The position numbers and the translations under genes were made by a program. A model generated the notes under the pieces. It worked only from the letters and a program-made list of their open reading frames with translations. It made no database searches and had not been told where the DNA came from. A DNA stretch of 64,000 nt, taken from Nemorincola caseinilytica. GTDB taxonomy: Bacteria; Bacteroidota; Bacteroidia; Chitinophagales; Chitinophagaceae. Positions 32,468 to 40,955 of this stretch are shown here, piece by piece; the first letter of the stretch is position 1, and the number at the start of each line of letters is the position of its first letter. The stretch lies in assembly GCF_039540515.1 (NCBI RefSeq), contig NZ_BAABFA010000010.1, positions 62,001 through 126,000 on the forward strand. Direction: 5' to 3'.

Positions 32468-32570
32468 CAATATTATAGGTTGTCAAATACAGGTCTCCCC
32501 TCATTTCTTTATCGCCACTATCCACCCCTCATATTTTACCCTCAAAAAAATATGATACTTAATTTGCAAA

Positions 32571-32595
32571 TACATTGGTTTCTTATGTATCTTTG
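32571..32595 (+). promoter_or_regulatory. padR promoter with overlapping palindrome (candidate PadR operator)
   Basis: TATCTTTG (32588-32595) is the -7 element. The inverted repeat TACAT-N9-ATGTA (32571-32575 and 32585-32589) overlaps its upstream side. PadR proteins typically bind ATGT/ACAT-type palindromes over their own promoters, so autoregulation is likely. Confidence 0.55.
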
Positions 32596-32618
32596 TCTTA
32601 GGCAAACAGAGAAACACC

Positions 32619-32960
32619 ATGATATTTTCTTCCGAACTGATAAAAGGCACCCTCAAGACCATAGTGCTGAAGCTGCTCGCCGACAACGGCAAAATGTACG
32701 GCTACGAGATCACGCAGCGCGTAAAAGAGCTCACTGCCGACAGGATACAGCTTACCGAGGGCGCCCTATACCCCACCCTTCATGCGCTGGAGCAGGAAGG
32801 CCTGCTTACCACCCAGGTGGAATATATGGGCAAGCGCGTACGCAAATACTACAGCCTCAGCCCCACGGGCAAGACCCGCTCGCAGGAAAAGGTCACCGAA
32901 TTCTCCGAATTCCTCGGCACCATGCGCATATTGTTGGGTCTTGACATCAAAACAGCTTAA
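32619..32960 (+). CDS. PadR-family transcriptional regulator
   Basis: The 113-residue protein is a PadR winged helix: ELIKGTLKTIVLKLLADNGK, MYGYEITQRVKELT, LTEGALYPTLHALEQEGLL and the wing GKRVRKYYSLSPTG. It probably represses its own promoter until an unknown signal releases it. The gene for a GldL_N-like membrane protein starts three bases after its stop, so the two form an operon and the membrane protein is the likely regulated function. Confidence 0.92.
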   Translation: MIFSSELIKGTLKTIVLKLLADNGKMYGYEITQRVKELTADRIQLTEGALYPTLHALEQEGLLTTQVEYMGKRVRKYYSLSPTGKTRSQEKVTEFSEFLGTMRILLGLDIKTA

Positions 32961-32963
32961 AGA

Positions 32964-34073
32964 ATGTACCGCATCAGTGATGAACAGGTAGAGTATATCC
33001 TCGATGACATCAGACGTGGTGGCATCGAGACGGAGGACCTGCAGTTGAACCTCCTCGATCACATATGCTGCATCATAGAGCGGGAGCTCGAACCCGGGGC
33101 CGACTTCGAGCGCTTCTACCGCCATACGCTCAGGCGCTTTTATAAAAGCCAGCTACGCGAGATAGAAGAAGAAACAGCCCGATCGTTAACTTTCAAAAAC
33201 TATTATTCAATGAAAAAACTAATGTTGATGAGTGGCGCCCTCTCTACCGCCTCTCTTATTGCCGGCAGTATCTTCAAGATACAGCACTGGCCCGGCGCAG
33301 GCGTGCTGCTTGCCCTGGGTATAGCCAGCTTCAGCCTCCTGTTCCTGCCCCTGCTGGCCATACTCAAGGCCCGCGAGGTGGCCCACACACGCGATCGCAT
33401 AGTGCTCACACTCGCCTGCCTGCTGGGCATAGTGTTCTCTATGGCCACCCTTTTCACCATCATGCACTGGCCGGGCGCCTCCGCGCTCTGGTTCACCGCC
33501 ATAGGCATATCTGCCTTTGTGCTGCTGCCCGTCTACTTTTTTACAGGCATCCGCCGCCCCGAGACCAAGCTCAACACCATGCTTATCTCCATCCTCCTCG
33601 TAGGTTTCACCGGCCTCCAGTTCACTCTCATGAACACACGCCCCGGTAAGACACAGGCACAGATACGCATACAGGCATACCTGCAGAGCGAGGCCCTTCT
33701 TCACAGCATACAACCCTCTGCCATGAGCCCCACCGCTGCCTACATCGATGCTACCTGCGAGCAGATAAAGACCCTGGCGCTGGAACATGCCGCCTCAGAC
33801 CCAGCCACACTGCTGCGCGAAGGCCGCCCCGGCGACCAGTTCATCCACGATGGCACCGGCGTGCGCCTCATAAGGTCCCTGCGTGATTCTGTGGCCGCCT
33901 ACGACCGCGGCTATGGCGCCGAGATCCTTCCCATACGCAACACCGTGCTCGATGGCGACCCAACACAGATAGGCTATGTGTACACCAATGTATCGCTGCT
34001 GCAGGCCGTTTCGCAACTGCAGCTATACCTGGCCACGGCCGAAGGCCGCAAACTAGCCACAGCAGCCAAATGA
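32964..34073 (+). CDS. GldL_N-like membrane protein in a padR operon
   Basis: The 369-residue protein starts with a soluble helical part (to about residue 80, MYRISDEQVEYILDDIRRGG). About four or five membrane helices follow. Two helices begin with the same motif, FKIQHWPGAG (His108) and FTIMHWPGAS (His168), like the N-terminal helix of gliding protein GldL. The last 170 residues are soluble. Similar PadR-linked membrane proteins occur in Bacteroidota, but I know of no assigned function. GldL homology does not imply gliding here. Confidence 0.7.
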   Translation: MYRISDEQVEYILDDIRRGGIETEDLQLNLLDHICCIIERELEPGADFERFYRHTLRRFYKSQLREIEEETARSLTFKNYYSMKKLMLMSGALSTASLIAGSIFKIQHWPGAGVLLALGIASFSLLFLPLLAILKAREVAHTRDRIVLTLACLLGIVFSMATLFTIMHWPGASALWFTAIGISAFVLLPVYFFTGIRRPETKLNTMLISILLVGFTGLQFTLMNTRPGKTQAQIRIQAYLQSEALLHSIQPSAMSPTAAYIDATCEQIKTLALEHAASDPATLLREGRPGDQFIHDGTGVRLIRSLRDSVAAYDRGYGAEILPIRNTVLDGDPTQIGYVYTNVSLLQAVSQLQLYLATAEGRKLATAAK

Positions 34074-34096
34074 TCCACCATCATCCCGCACCTATC

Positions 34097-34133
34097 GCCC
34101 CGGGGGAGAATAAATATCCCCGGGGCTTTTATT
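34097..34133 (+). terminator. Intrinsic terminator of the padR operon
   Basis: GCCCCGGGG and CCCCGGGGC pair around a 12-base loop, then TTTTATTTCC. Confidence 0.85.
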
Positions 34134-34164
34134 TCCTTGCGGCAAAGACCACGATATAAAAAGA

Positions 34165-34312
34165 AAAACCCATACCTCGTCCTCGTTTAACGAGGACCCG
34201 CATACCTCGTCCTCGTCTGTGACGAGGACGCAATGGCCGTGCGTTCGCAACGCACGATCGCCCCGGTGCAGCCCATCTTCCTCTCCCTCGGAGAGGGCTG
34301 GGGAGAGGTTCC
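34165..34312. repeat. Repeat cluster: two family C hairpins and a family A palindrome
   Basis: ACCTCGTCCTCGTTTAACGAGGAC and CTCGTCCTCGT..ACGAGGACGC are followed by GTGCGTTCGCAACGCAC (family C). Then TCCTCTCCCTCGGAGAGG plus GGGGAGAGG (family A) ends at about 34310. The cluster fills most of the gap between the padR operon and a small lipoprotein gene. Confidence 0.7.
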
Positions 34313-34420
34313 TTGCACATACTATCGCAGATCTTATTATCTTTATCCCGCTTGCTGCTTAGTAAACTGCCACTCAACATTTTATCAGGCGGGCGGCACC
34401 GAAACAAAACAACTCACCCG

Positions 34421-34567
34421 ATGAAACGCCATACAAGAATACAGATACTGCAGGTATCCTTATTGCTCGTAGCATTATGCCATCTCGTGTCCTGCTCCAA
34501 ACACTACCGCACCGACAATCGCCGCCCGGGCCACCACCATTACCGCAAGGCCGGCCGCGCCTGGTAA
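34421..34567 (+). CDS. Small predicted lipoprotein (48 aa)
   Basis: MKRHTRIQILQVSLLLVALC continues to a lipobox LVSC (Cys25). The mature part is only about 24 residues, rich in His and Arg (KHYRTDNR, GHHHYRKAGRAW). Tiny lipoproteins with basic tails are common in Bacteroidota, but I recognise no family. mfd begins 76 bases downstream with its own promoter. Confidence 0.55.
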   Translation: MKRHTRIQILQVSLLLVALCHLVSCSKHYRTDNRRPGHHHYRKAGRAW

Positions 34568-34628
34568 AAGATATAGTTAAGCTTTTACTGCATCCTCCTG
34601 CCACGCGCACGCACATCAGGTTTTTACA

Positions 34629-34637
34629 TACCTTTGC
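34629..34637 (+). promoter_or_regulatory. -7 promoter element TACCTTTGC, 6 nt before mfd
   Basis: TAnnTTTGC match ending six bases before the ATG at 34644, so the mfd mRNA is probably leaderless or nearly so. Confidence 0.65.
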
Positions 34638-34643
34638 GCGCCC

Positions 34644-37600
34644 ATGGATCTCGAGGTGCTGCAGGGTTTTTATCAGAACGATATCCGCATAAAACAAATT
34701 GCGGCAGGGTATGCTTTGCCCGGTCACAAGCTGCGCATCTACCTCGATAACCTCCGCGGCTCCTCCGTCAACTTCATGGCGGCCGCCCTCTGGCACCTCA
34801 CCGATGCCAACCATGTTTTCATACTCAACGACAAGGAAGAGGCAGCCTACTTCCACAACGATATAGAGCACCTCACCCGCGGCCTCGATATCTGCTTCTT
34901 CCCCGACTCCTTCAAGCGCAGCGGCAACTACCAGGAGCTCAACAGCAGTCATGTCATGCTGCGCACCGAGGCCCTTACCAAGTTCACGGCTAAGAAAGTA
35001 CACAAGAAGGTTCTTGTGACCTATCCCGAGGCGCTTTTCGAAAAAGTAGTGAACCCATCGTCCCTGGCCGACAATATGATCGGCATAAAGGTGGGCGAGA
35101 ACCTCGATATCGATGGCCTGCTGCAGCGTTTCGTATCGCTCGGTTTCCGCCGCGAGGATTTTGTGTACGAGCCCGGCCAGTTCGCCATGCGCGGCGGTAT
35201 ACTGGACATCTACTCCTTCGGCAACGAGCACCCCTACCGTATAGAGCTCTTCGATACCGAGGTAGACAGCATACGCATCTTCAACCCCGAGACACAGCTA
35301 TCCGAGCGCAAGCTGCTGCAGGTATCTATCCTGCCCAATGTAGAGACCCGCTTCGAAACAAAGGAAAAGATATCCCTGCTGGACTTTCTGCCGCCCAACA
35401 CCATCATATGGGCCAAGGACCTCAGATTCGCTATAGGCAGGCTTGCCAAACTGGCCGCCGACCTCCCCGACCGTATGAACACCGGCCAGGTAGCCATAGA
35501 CCACGAAGAGGACTGGCTGAAGGAGATATCGGTAGCCGATTTTGAGACCGATGGTACCTGGGCACAGAAACTAAAGGACCGTCACCTGCTGGAATGGTAC
35601 AACCACTCGCTGGAAGAGCTTACCGGCAAGGACGTGGATGCTGCATTCCAGTTCGCTACAGAAGAGCAGCCGGTATTCAACCGCCAGTTCAATATGCTGA
35701 TAAGCGACCTGCAAAAGCGCATCACGCAGAAGTATGTACCCTACATCTTTGCCGAGAACCCCAAGCAGCTGGAACGCCTGCGCAGCATCTTCGACGACCT
35801 CAATGCCGGTATCCAGTTCGTTGCAGTACCTACCTCTATCAGCAAGGGTTTCATAGACCACGATAAGAAGGTCATCTGCTATACCGACCACCAGATATTC
35901 CAGCGCTATCACAAGTACAATGTGAAGCAGGCCTACTCCAAAGGCAAGGCCCTCACACTGCGTGCCCTGCGCGAGCTTACCCCCGGCGACTATGTTACGC
36001 ACATCGACCATGGTGTAGGCGTATACAGCGGCCTGCAGAAGATAGATGTGAACGGCAATATGCAGGAGGCCATTCGCATACTGTACAAAGACAATGATGT
36101 ATTGTATGTGAACATCAACTCCCTGCACAAGATCAGCAAGTATACCGGCAAGGAAGGTACCGTGCCGCGCATGAACAAGCTGGGCAGCGATGCCTGGCAA
36201 AAACTGAAGAACAAGACCAAGAAACAGGTAAAGGATATAGCCGCCGACCTCATACGCCTCTATGCCAAACGCAAAGCATCCGAAGGTTTTGCCTTCTCGC
36301 CCGATAGCTACCTGCAGACCGAGCTCGAGGCATCCTTCTTCTACGAAGACACCCCCGACCAGGGCAAGGCCACTGCCGATGTGAAGCGCGATATGGAGAA
36401 CCCCGCCCCTATGGACCGCCTAGTATGTGGCGACGTGGGCTTTGGCAAGACCGAGGTAGCCGTGCGTGCCGCCTTCAAGGCCGTGGGCGACAGCAAGCAG
36501 GCCGCCATACTGGTGCCTACTACCATACTGGCCTTCCAGCACTACAATACCTTCAAAGACAGGCTGAACGACTTTCCCTGCAATGTCGATTATGTGAACC
36601 GCTTCAAGTCTGCCAAGGAAAAGAAAGAGACCCTCAAGCGGCTGGAAGAAGGCAAGATAGACATCATCATAGGCACCCATGCCCTGCTGGGCAAGGATGT
36701 GAAGTTCAAAGACCTGGGTATCCTCATCATAGACGAAGAGCAGAAGTTCGGCGTAGGCTCTAAGGAAAAGCTGCGCGAGCTGAAGGCCAATGTAGATACC
36801 CTTACCCTCACGGCCACGCCCATACCGCGCACCCTGCAGTTCTCCCTCATGAACGCGCGCGACCTCAGCATCATCAACACACCGCCGCCCAACAGGCAGC
36901 CGGTACATACCGAGGTCCTCGTGTTCGATGAGTATGCCATACGCGATGCCATATACTACGAGGCCGAGCGCGGCGGACAGGTCTTCTTCATACACAACCG
37001 CGTGCAGAGCCTGCCCGAGATGATGACCCTGCTCCGCAACCTATGCCCCGACCTGAACATAGGTATGGCCCACGGCCAAATGGAAGGGCACCAGTTGGAA
37101 GAGGCGCTCTACAACTTTATAGAGAAAAAGTATGATGTGCTCTGCTGTACCAACATAGTAGAGAGCGGTGTGGACATATCCAATGCCAACACCATAATAG
37201 TAAATAATGCCCACCAGTTCGGCCTTAGCGATCTGCATCAGCTGCGCGGGCGCGTAGGCCGTAGCAACAAAAAGGCCTTCTGCTATCTTATAGCGCCGCC
37301 TAAGAGCCTGCTGCCCGGCGATAGCCGCAAACGACTGGAAACGTTGGAACAGTTCAACGAGCTGGGCAGCGGTTTCCAGATAGCCATGCGCGACCTGGAC
37401 ATACGCGGCGCCGGCAACCTGCTGGGCGGCGAGCAGAGCGGCTTCATAGCCGAGATAGGTTTCGAGATGTACCAGAAGATACTGGCCGAGGCCATGCGCG
37501 AGCTCAGGACATCCGACTTCAAAGACGTGTTCAAGGAAGAGCTGGAGCGCAAAAAGGATTTCGTAAGCGACTGCACCATCGATACCGACCTCGAGATACT

Positions 37601-38027
37601 CATACCCGACAACTATGTAGAGAACATCACCGAGCGCCTTTCCCTCTACACCCAGCTCGATGACCTGGAGACCGATGAGGAGCTGGATAAGTTCGCCATA
37701 GAGTTACAAGACAGGTTCGGCCCCATACCGGCACAGGTAGAAGACCTCTTCACTACCCTGCGTTGCCGCCGCATAGCCTGCGAGCTGGGCTTCGAGAAGC
37801 TGATACTGAAGAACGAGCAGATGCGCCTCTACTTCGTCTCCAACCCCGATTCGCCCTATTTCGAGTCGGACACCTTCAACCACATACTCAAGCACATACA
37901 GACACGCACCGTCAATGCCCGCCTAAAGCAGGTAGGCAAGAACTTCCTGCTGGTAGTGGACCGTATGCGCAAGATGAAGGACGTACTGAACTTCCTGAAA
38001 GGGATGGAACTAAAGACGGATGCCTGA
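34644..38027 (+). CDS. mfd: Transcription-repair coupling factor Mfd
   Basis: The 1127-residue protein has the UvrB-like N-terminal domain (to about residue 350), the RNA polymerase-binding CarD-like domain (ELTPGDYVTHIDHGVGVYSG near 452), and an SF2 translocase. The translocase has Walker A GDVGFGKTEVAVRAA near residue 595, DEEQKFG near 697, LTATPIPRTLQFS, and SGVDISNANTIIV with HQLRGRVGRS. A TRCF domain closes it. It frees RNA polymerase stalled at DNA damage and recruits UvrA. Domain order and length are normal. Confidence 0.97.
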   Translation: MDLEVLQGFYQNDIRIKQIAAGYALPGHKLRIYLDNLRGSSVNFMAAALWHLTDANHVFILNDKEEAAYFHNDIEHLTRGLDICFFPDSFKRSGNYQELNSSHVMLRTEALTKFTAKKVHKKVLVTYPEALFEKVVNPSSLADNMIGIKVGENLDIDGLLQRFVSLGFRREDFVYEPGQFAMRGGILDIYSFGNEHPYRIELFDTEVDSIRIFNPETQLSERKLLQVSILPNVETRFETKEKISLLDFLPPNTIIWAKDLRFAIGRLAKLAADLPDRMNTGQVAIDHEEDWLKEISVADFETDGTWAQKLKDRHLLEWYNHSLEELTGKDVDAAFQFATEEQPVFNRQFNMLISDLQKRITQKYVPYIFAENPKQLERLRSIFDDLNAGIQFVAVPTSISKGFIDHDKKVICYTDHQIFQRYHKYNVKQAYSKGKALTLRALRELTPGDYVTHIDHGVGVYSGLQKIDVNGNMQEAIRILYKDNDVLYVNINSLHKISKYTGKEGTVPRMNKLGSDAWQKLKNKTKKQVKDIAADLIRLYAKRKASEGFAFSPDSYLQTELEASFFYEDTPDQGKATADVKRDMENPAPMDRLVCGDVGFGKTEVAVRAAFKAVGDSKQAAILVPTTILAFQHYNTFKDRLNDFPCNVDYVNRFKSAKEKKETLKRLEEGKIDIIIGTHALLGKDVKFKDLGILIIDEEQKFGVGSKEKLRELKANVDTLTLTATPIPRTLQFSLMNARDLSIINTPPPNRQPVHTEVLVFDEYAIRDAIYYEAERGGQVFFIHNRVQSLPEMMTLLRNLCPDLNIGMAHGQMEGHQLEEALYNFIEKKYDVLCCTNIVESGVDISNANTIIVNNAHQFGLSDLHQLRGRVGRSNKKAFCYLIAPPKSLLPGDSRKRLETLEQFNELGSGFQIAMRDLDIRGAGNLLGGEQSGFIAEIGFEMYQKILAEAMRELRTSDFKDVFKEELERKKDFVSDCTIDTDLEILIPDNYVENITERLSLYTQLDDLETDEELDKFAIELQDRFGPIPAQVEDLFTTLRCRRIACELGFEKLILKNEQMRLYFVSNPDSPYFESDTFNHILKHIQTRTVNARLKQVGKNFLLVVDRMRKMKDVLNFLKGMELKTDA

Positions 38028-38055
38028 CCTTACAAATATCCTTTGGAAATTTGCC

Positions 38056-38096
38056 TTGTATTTTTACAAATACTTACCTTTGACGTAAGTAACGTC
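38056..38096 (+). promoter_or_regulatory. higBA promoter with two palindromes
   Basis: The -7 element TACCTTTG is at 38075-38082. The palindrome GACGT-AAGTA-ACGTC (38082-38096) covers the likely start site, and TTGTA-TTTT-TACAA (38056-38069) lies upstream. Toxin-antitoxin operons are usually repressed by the antitoxin at such sites. Confidence 0.6.
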
Positions 38097-38106
38097 ACTC
38101 GATAGT

Positions 38107-38388
38107 ATGATCTTATCTTTTGGATCGAAAGAAACAGAGAAAATATGGAATGGACTCAGGGTCGGTAAACTGCCGAATGAGATCCAGGAGATAGGTAGAC
38201 GTAAGCTGAGAATGCTTAACAACTCACAGAACATGAGCGATCTGAAAGTACCTCCTTCTAATAGGCTGGAAAAACTATCCGGAGATCTGAAGGAATACTA
38301 TTCGATACGCATCAACGATCAGTGGAGAATAATTTTTAAGTGGCAGAATGGGAATGCTTCAGATGTGACAATAACGGACTATCATTAA
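38107..38388 (+). CDS. higB: RelE/HigB-family toxin
   Basis: The 93-residue protein has the RelE/ParE fold pattern of the HigB group: MILSFGSKETEKIWNG, LRMLNNSQNMSDL, PPSNRLEKLSGDLKEYYSIR, then INDQWRIIFKW and the ending ASDVTITDYH. HigB toxins cut mRNA on the ribosome. The toxin comes first and the antitoxin second, the order that defines higBA. The antitoxin starts 11 bases after the toxin stop. Confidence 0.9.
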   Translation: MILSFGSKETEKIWNGLRVGKLPNEIQEIGRRKLRMLNNSQNMSDLKVPPSNRLEKLSGDLKEYYSIRINDQWRIIFKWQNGNASDVTITDYH

Positions 38389-38399
38389 ACATACCGATC

Positions 38400-38699
38400 A
38401 TGAACAGGCTTAGGAACATACATCCCGGGGAAGTACTAAAAGAAGAGTTCCTTCAGGAACTGAATATATCTGCATATAGGCTTGCAAAGGATACGAATAT
38501 CCCTCAAACAAGGATATCGGAGATCATAAAAGGCTCCCGAAGAATAACCGCAGATACAGCATTGCGATTAGCTAAGTATTTTGGTACAACTCCCAAGTTT
38601 TGGCTGGGTCTACAGGATGACTTCGATCTGGAAGAAGAAAAGACCGCTTTAAAAGCAGAGCTCGATCACATAAAACGCTATACCGCCGATGCGGCATAG
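38400..38699 (+). CDS. higA: HigA-family antitoxin
   Basis: The 99-residue protein has the HigA opening RNIHPGEVLKEEFLQELNIS and an HTH of the XRE/VapI type (YRLAKDTNIPQTRISEIIKG, then ADTALRLAKYFGTTPKFWLG). It neutralises HigB by binding and represses the operon. The frame is open from 38340, but those residues overlap the toxin gene and are unlike the family, so the ATG at 38400 was taken. Confidence 0.9.
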   Translation: MNRLRNIHPGEVLKEEFLQELNISAYRLAKDTNIPQTRISEIIKGSRRITADTALRLAKYFGTTPKFWLGLQDDFDLEEEKTALKAELDHIKRYTADAA

Positions 38700-38715
38700 C
38701 GTCTTTTACTATCCA

Positions 38716-39660
38716 TTACTTGAATATCGCCTTCTTCAGCTTCCATATCACAGACCTGTTCTTTGACAGTACTATATAGAGGGCCCTGTCTCCGCCAAAG
38801 TTGCGGAAGAAACGTTCTACACCCTCGTCCATACTGCCTTCCAGGTCGTATATAAGATTGCCGCGGTTCTTGGCCAGCTTCATGGTATGCCACAGCAGCA
38901 GCGACATAGCCCTGTAGCTATTGGTATCGGGGTTCTGCCCACCCATGAAGTAGTAGCAGGTAGTATCGTCCCATACCGACCATACTATGGCCTGTATGCG
39001 CTTATCAGGTGTCTTGGCTACCCATAGTGCCGTACTGTTATTGGCCAGAGCCGCATCCATTATACGCTTCATATCCTTCAGCGAGCAGCCCGGCGACTTA
39101 CCTTTCTTGGCCAGCGTAGCCTTCTGGAATTTGTACAGGTCTTTCAGATGCTCGGGCGAGTTGGTCACCGTCACCTCGCTCTCTGCTATGCGTATATTGC
39201 GGCGCACGGCATCCTTCATATTGGTCAGCAGTGTTTCCTCATCCTCGTTCAGCTCCAGCAGAAAGGTCTGCTGCACCTGCGATGTCAGCTTCTGCGACTT
39301 GAAGATACCCGCCTGTTTCAACCCCGGCTGTATCGCCAGGTTCCACACAGGTACATTGGGCAGTTGTTTTATCAGATCGGCCACGGTATCGTGTTCGTAG
39401 CTGTCTATATTGCTCTCTTTCAAATCGTGCGGAAAGAACACCAGTGGCCCCAGGTAGGGCGTAAGCATAGGTGTGCGTATCATACTCACGCCTATCTTCT
39501 TCTCCACAGGATAAGGCCATGCGCCCGCTATGTGTTCCCCTTTCTTAGACAGTACCACATCCCAGCGCGCGCATACCGCATCCAGCCACCAGGGCTGCGC
39601 AAATACAGGTATACCTTTGCGTGTGCTGCATACCTTTTTGTAGACCTCTTTATTGCTCAT
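38716..39660 (-). CDS. GNAT/FemAB-like acyltransferase-domain protein
   Basis: The 314-residue protein has the double-GNAT layout of FemAB/BioF2-like proteins. It opens VFAQPWWLDAVCARWDVVLS, with an early GAWPYPVEKK strand. The C-terminal acceptor-side elements are FQKATLAKKGKSPGC, ALWVAKTPDKRIQAI and the late YDLEGSMDEGVERFFRNFGG, which resembles the FemX/peptidoglycan-aminoacyl transferase end. The substrate is unknown. It follows the LolC/E-like permease gene by 18 bases and is probably cotranscribed. Confidence 0.75.
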   Translation of the reverse strand: MSNKEVYKKVCSTRKGIPVFAQPWWLDAVCARWDVVLSKKGEHIAGAWPYPVEKKIGVSMIRTPMLTPYLGPLVFFPHDLKESNIDSYEHDTVADLIKQLPNVPVWNLAIQPGLKQAGIFKSQKLTSQVQQTFLLELNEDEETLLTNMKDAVRRNIRIAESEVTVTNSPEHLKDLYKFQKATLAKKGKSPGCSLKDMKRIMDAALANNSTALWVAKTPDKRIQAIVWSVWDDTTCYYFMGGQNPDTNSYRAMSLLLWHTMKLAKNRGNLIYDLEGSMDEGVERFFRNFGGDRALYIVLSKNRSVIWKLKKAIFK

Positions 39661-39678
39661 ACTCCTACAGTTCTGTGT

Positions 39679-40905
39679 TTATTTGAATTGCAATACCTTG
39701 GCAGGCTGCACGCGGCGAATATACAAAGTTGGCAGCCACATACAAAGCACGCATATCAGCAAGGTCAGCACATCTACCAGTGCTATCTGCCACCATATCA
39801 CCTTTACCGGCACATATTTCATAGAGTAAGAGCTTTCCGGCAGCTTCATGAAGCCGTACCTGGCCTGCAGCAGGCACAGCGTCAGTGCCAGTATATTGCC
39901 CAGCAGTATGCCTGCACCACCTATTATGGCCGCTATGTACAGAAAAATATCGCGCGTTCGCTCAAAGGTCATGCCCAGTGCGCTCAGCAGGCCTATCATC
40001 ACGGCGCGGTCTATTATCAGTATCAGCAGTGCGGCCCCCAGGTTGATGATGGCCACTATAGCCATGATGATGATGAGTATGGCGCTGTTGCTGCCCTGCA
40101 GCCGCAGCCAGTCGAATATGAAGGTATAAGTGCCGGCCGTAGTGTTCACCGCCAGCGGCGGGTCTATCAGGTTGTAATGTATGTAGGTGGTCACACTATC
40201 TGCATCGGCGGCATTGGTAAGGTCCAGTTGGTAGCCGTTTATGCTGTCCTTGTCCCAGTTGTTCACACGTTGCAGCAGCCGCATGTCGCATACCGCAAAG
40301 TGTTTATCTACCTCTTCCATACCGCTGTGGTACAGGCCGCATACACGCACCCTGCGTATACGCGGTGTACTCTGGTCTATGAAGTTTATCTGTATCGTAT
40401 CGCCTATGCTCACATCCAGCTTTTCGGCCGTTGCTTTCGATAGTATTATGTCCTTGGAGTACTGCGTATCAGAATGGTCTATGCGGGCGCCATAGCTCGT
40501 TATACCGCCCAGGAAATGATAACTGTCATCCACTCCCTTCAGATTCAGTCCCTCCAGCTGGCCCTTGGCCTGCACTATGGCCGGCGTCACTACATAGGGC
40601 GATACCGACGCTACCTGGGGTATGCTGCGCAGTTCGGCCAGCAGCTTGGGGTCCAGGTATATGGGCTGTGCCAGCCCGCCCGATACCGCTCCTGTCTCGT
40701 TGTACAAGGCTACATGTACATGCCCCATAAAGCTGAACAGCTTTTCCGATATCGCATGGCTGAATCCCGTCACTATGGCCAGGGCCATTATCATCACCGT
40801 TACGCTCAGTGCAGTGGCGCCTATGGCCAGCCTTATGATGAAAGCAGAGAATGCACCCTTCTGCTTTTGCATATACCTGCGCGCTATGAACAACGATAGT
40901 CTCAC
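39679..40905 (-). CDS. LolC/LolE-like ABC permease (FtsX domain)
   Basis: The 408-residue membrane protein has the LolCE layout. An N-terminal helix follows RLSLFIARRYMQKQKGAFSA, and a large periplasmic MacB-like core runs to about residue 260. Then come three helices of the FtsX type (AILIIIMAIVAIINLGAALL and onward), ending in RRVQPAKVLQFK. It probably works with a LolD-type ATPase to move lipoproteins; the nearest one is at 8.4-9.1 kb. A TTG start at 40914 lies within the -7 element, so the GTG at 40905 was chosen. Confidence 0.85.
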   Translation of the reverse strand: MRLSLFIARRYMQKQKGAFSAFIIRLAIGATALSVTVMIMALAIVTGFSHAISEKLFSFMGHVHVALYNETGAVSGGLAQPIYLDPKLLAELRSIPQVASVSPYVVTPAIVQAKGQLEGLNLKGVDDSYHFLGGITSYGARIDHSDTQYSKDIILSKATAEKLDVSIGDTIQINFIDQSTPRIRRVRVCGLYHSGMEEVDKHFAVCDMRLLQRVNNWDKDSINGYQLDLTNAADADSVTTYIHYNLIDPPLAVNTTAGTYTFIFDWLRLQGSNSAILIIIMAIVAIINLGAALLILIIDRAVMIGLLSALGMTFERTRDIFLYIAAIIGGAGILLGNILALTLCLLQARYGFMKLPESSYSMKYVPVKVIWWQIALVDVLTLLICVLCMWLPTLYIRRVQPAKVLQFK

Positions 40906-40911
40906 CGGCAA

Positions 40912-40919
40912 CAAAAGTA
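40912..40919 (-). promoter_or_regulatory. -7 promoter element TACTTTTG, 6 nt before the LolC/E-like gene
   Basis: Leftward TAnnTTTG match, six bases before the GTG at 40905. This implies a leaderless mRNA with a GTG start. Confidence 0.55.
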
Positions 40920-40955
40920 GGTCTTTTCGGTGCAGCCCGGTAGGGGGCGTCGGTT

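Noticed and set aside
32964..34073. Gliding motility gene gldL
   Set aside because: The HWPGA motif is shared, but the length, the N-terminal soluble part and the PadR context differ, and no gldK, gldM or gldN lies nearby.
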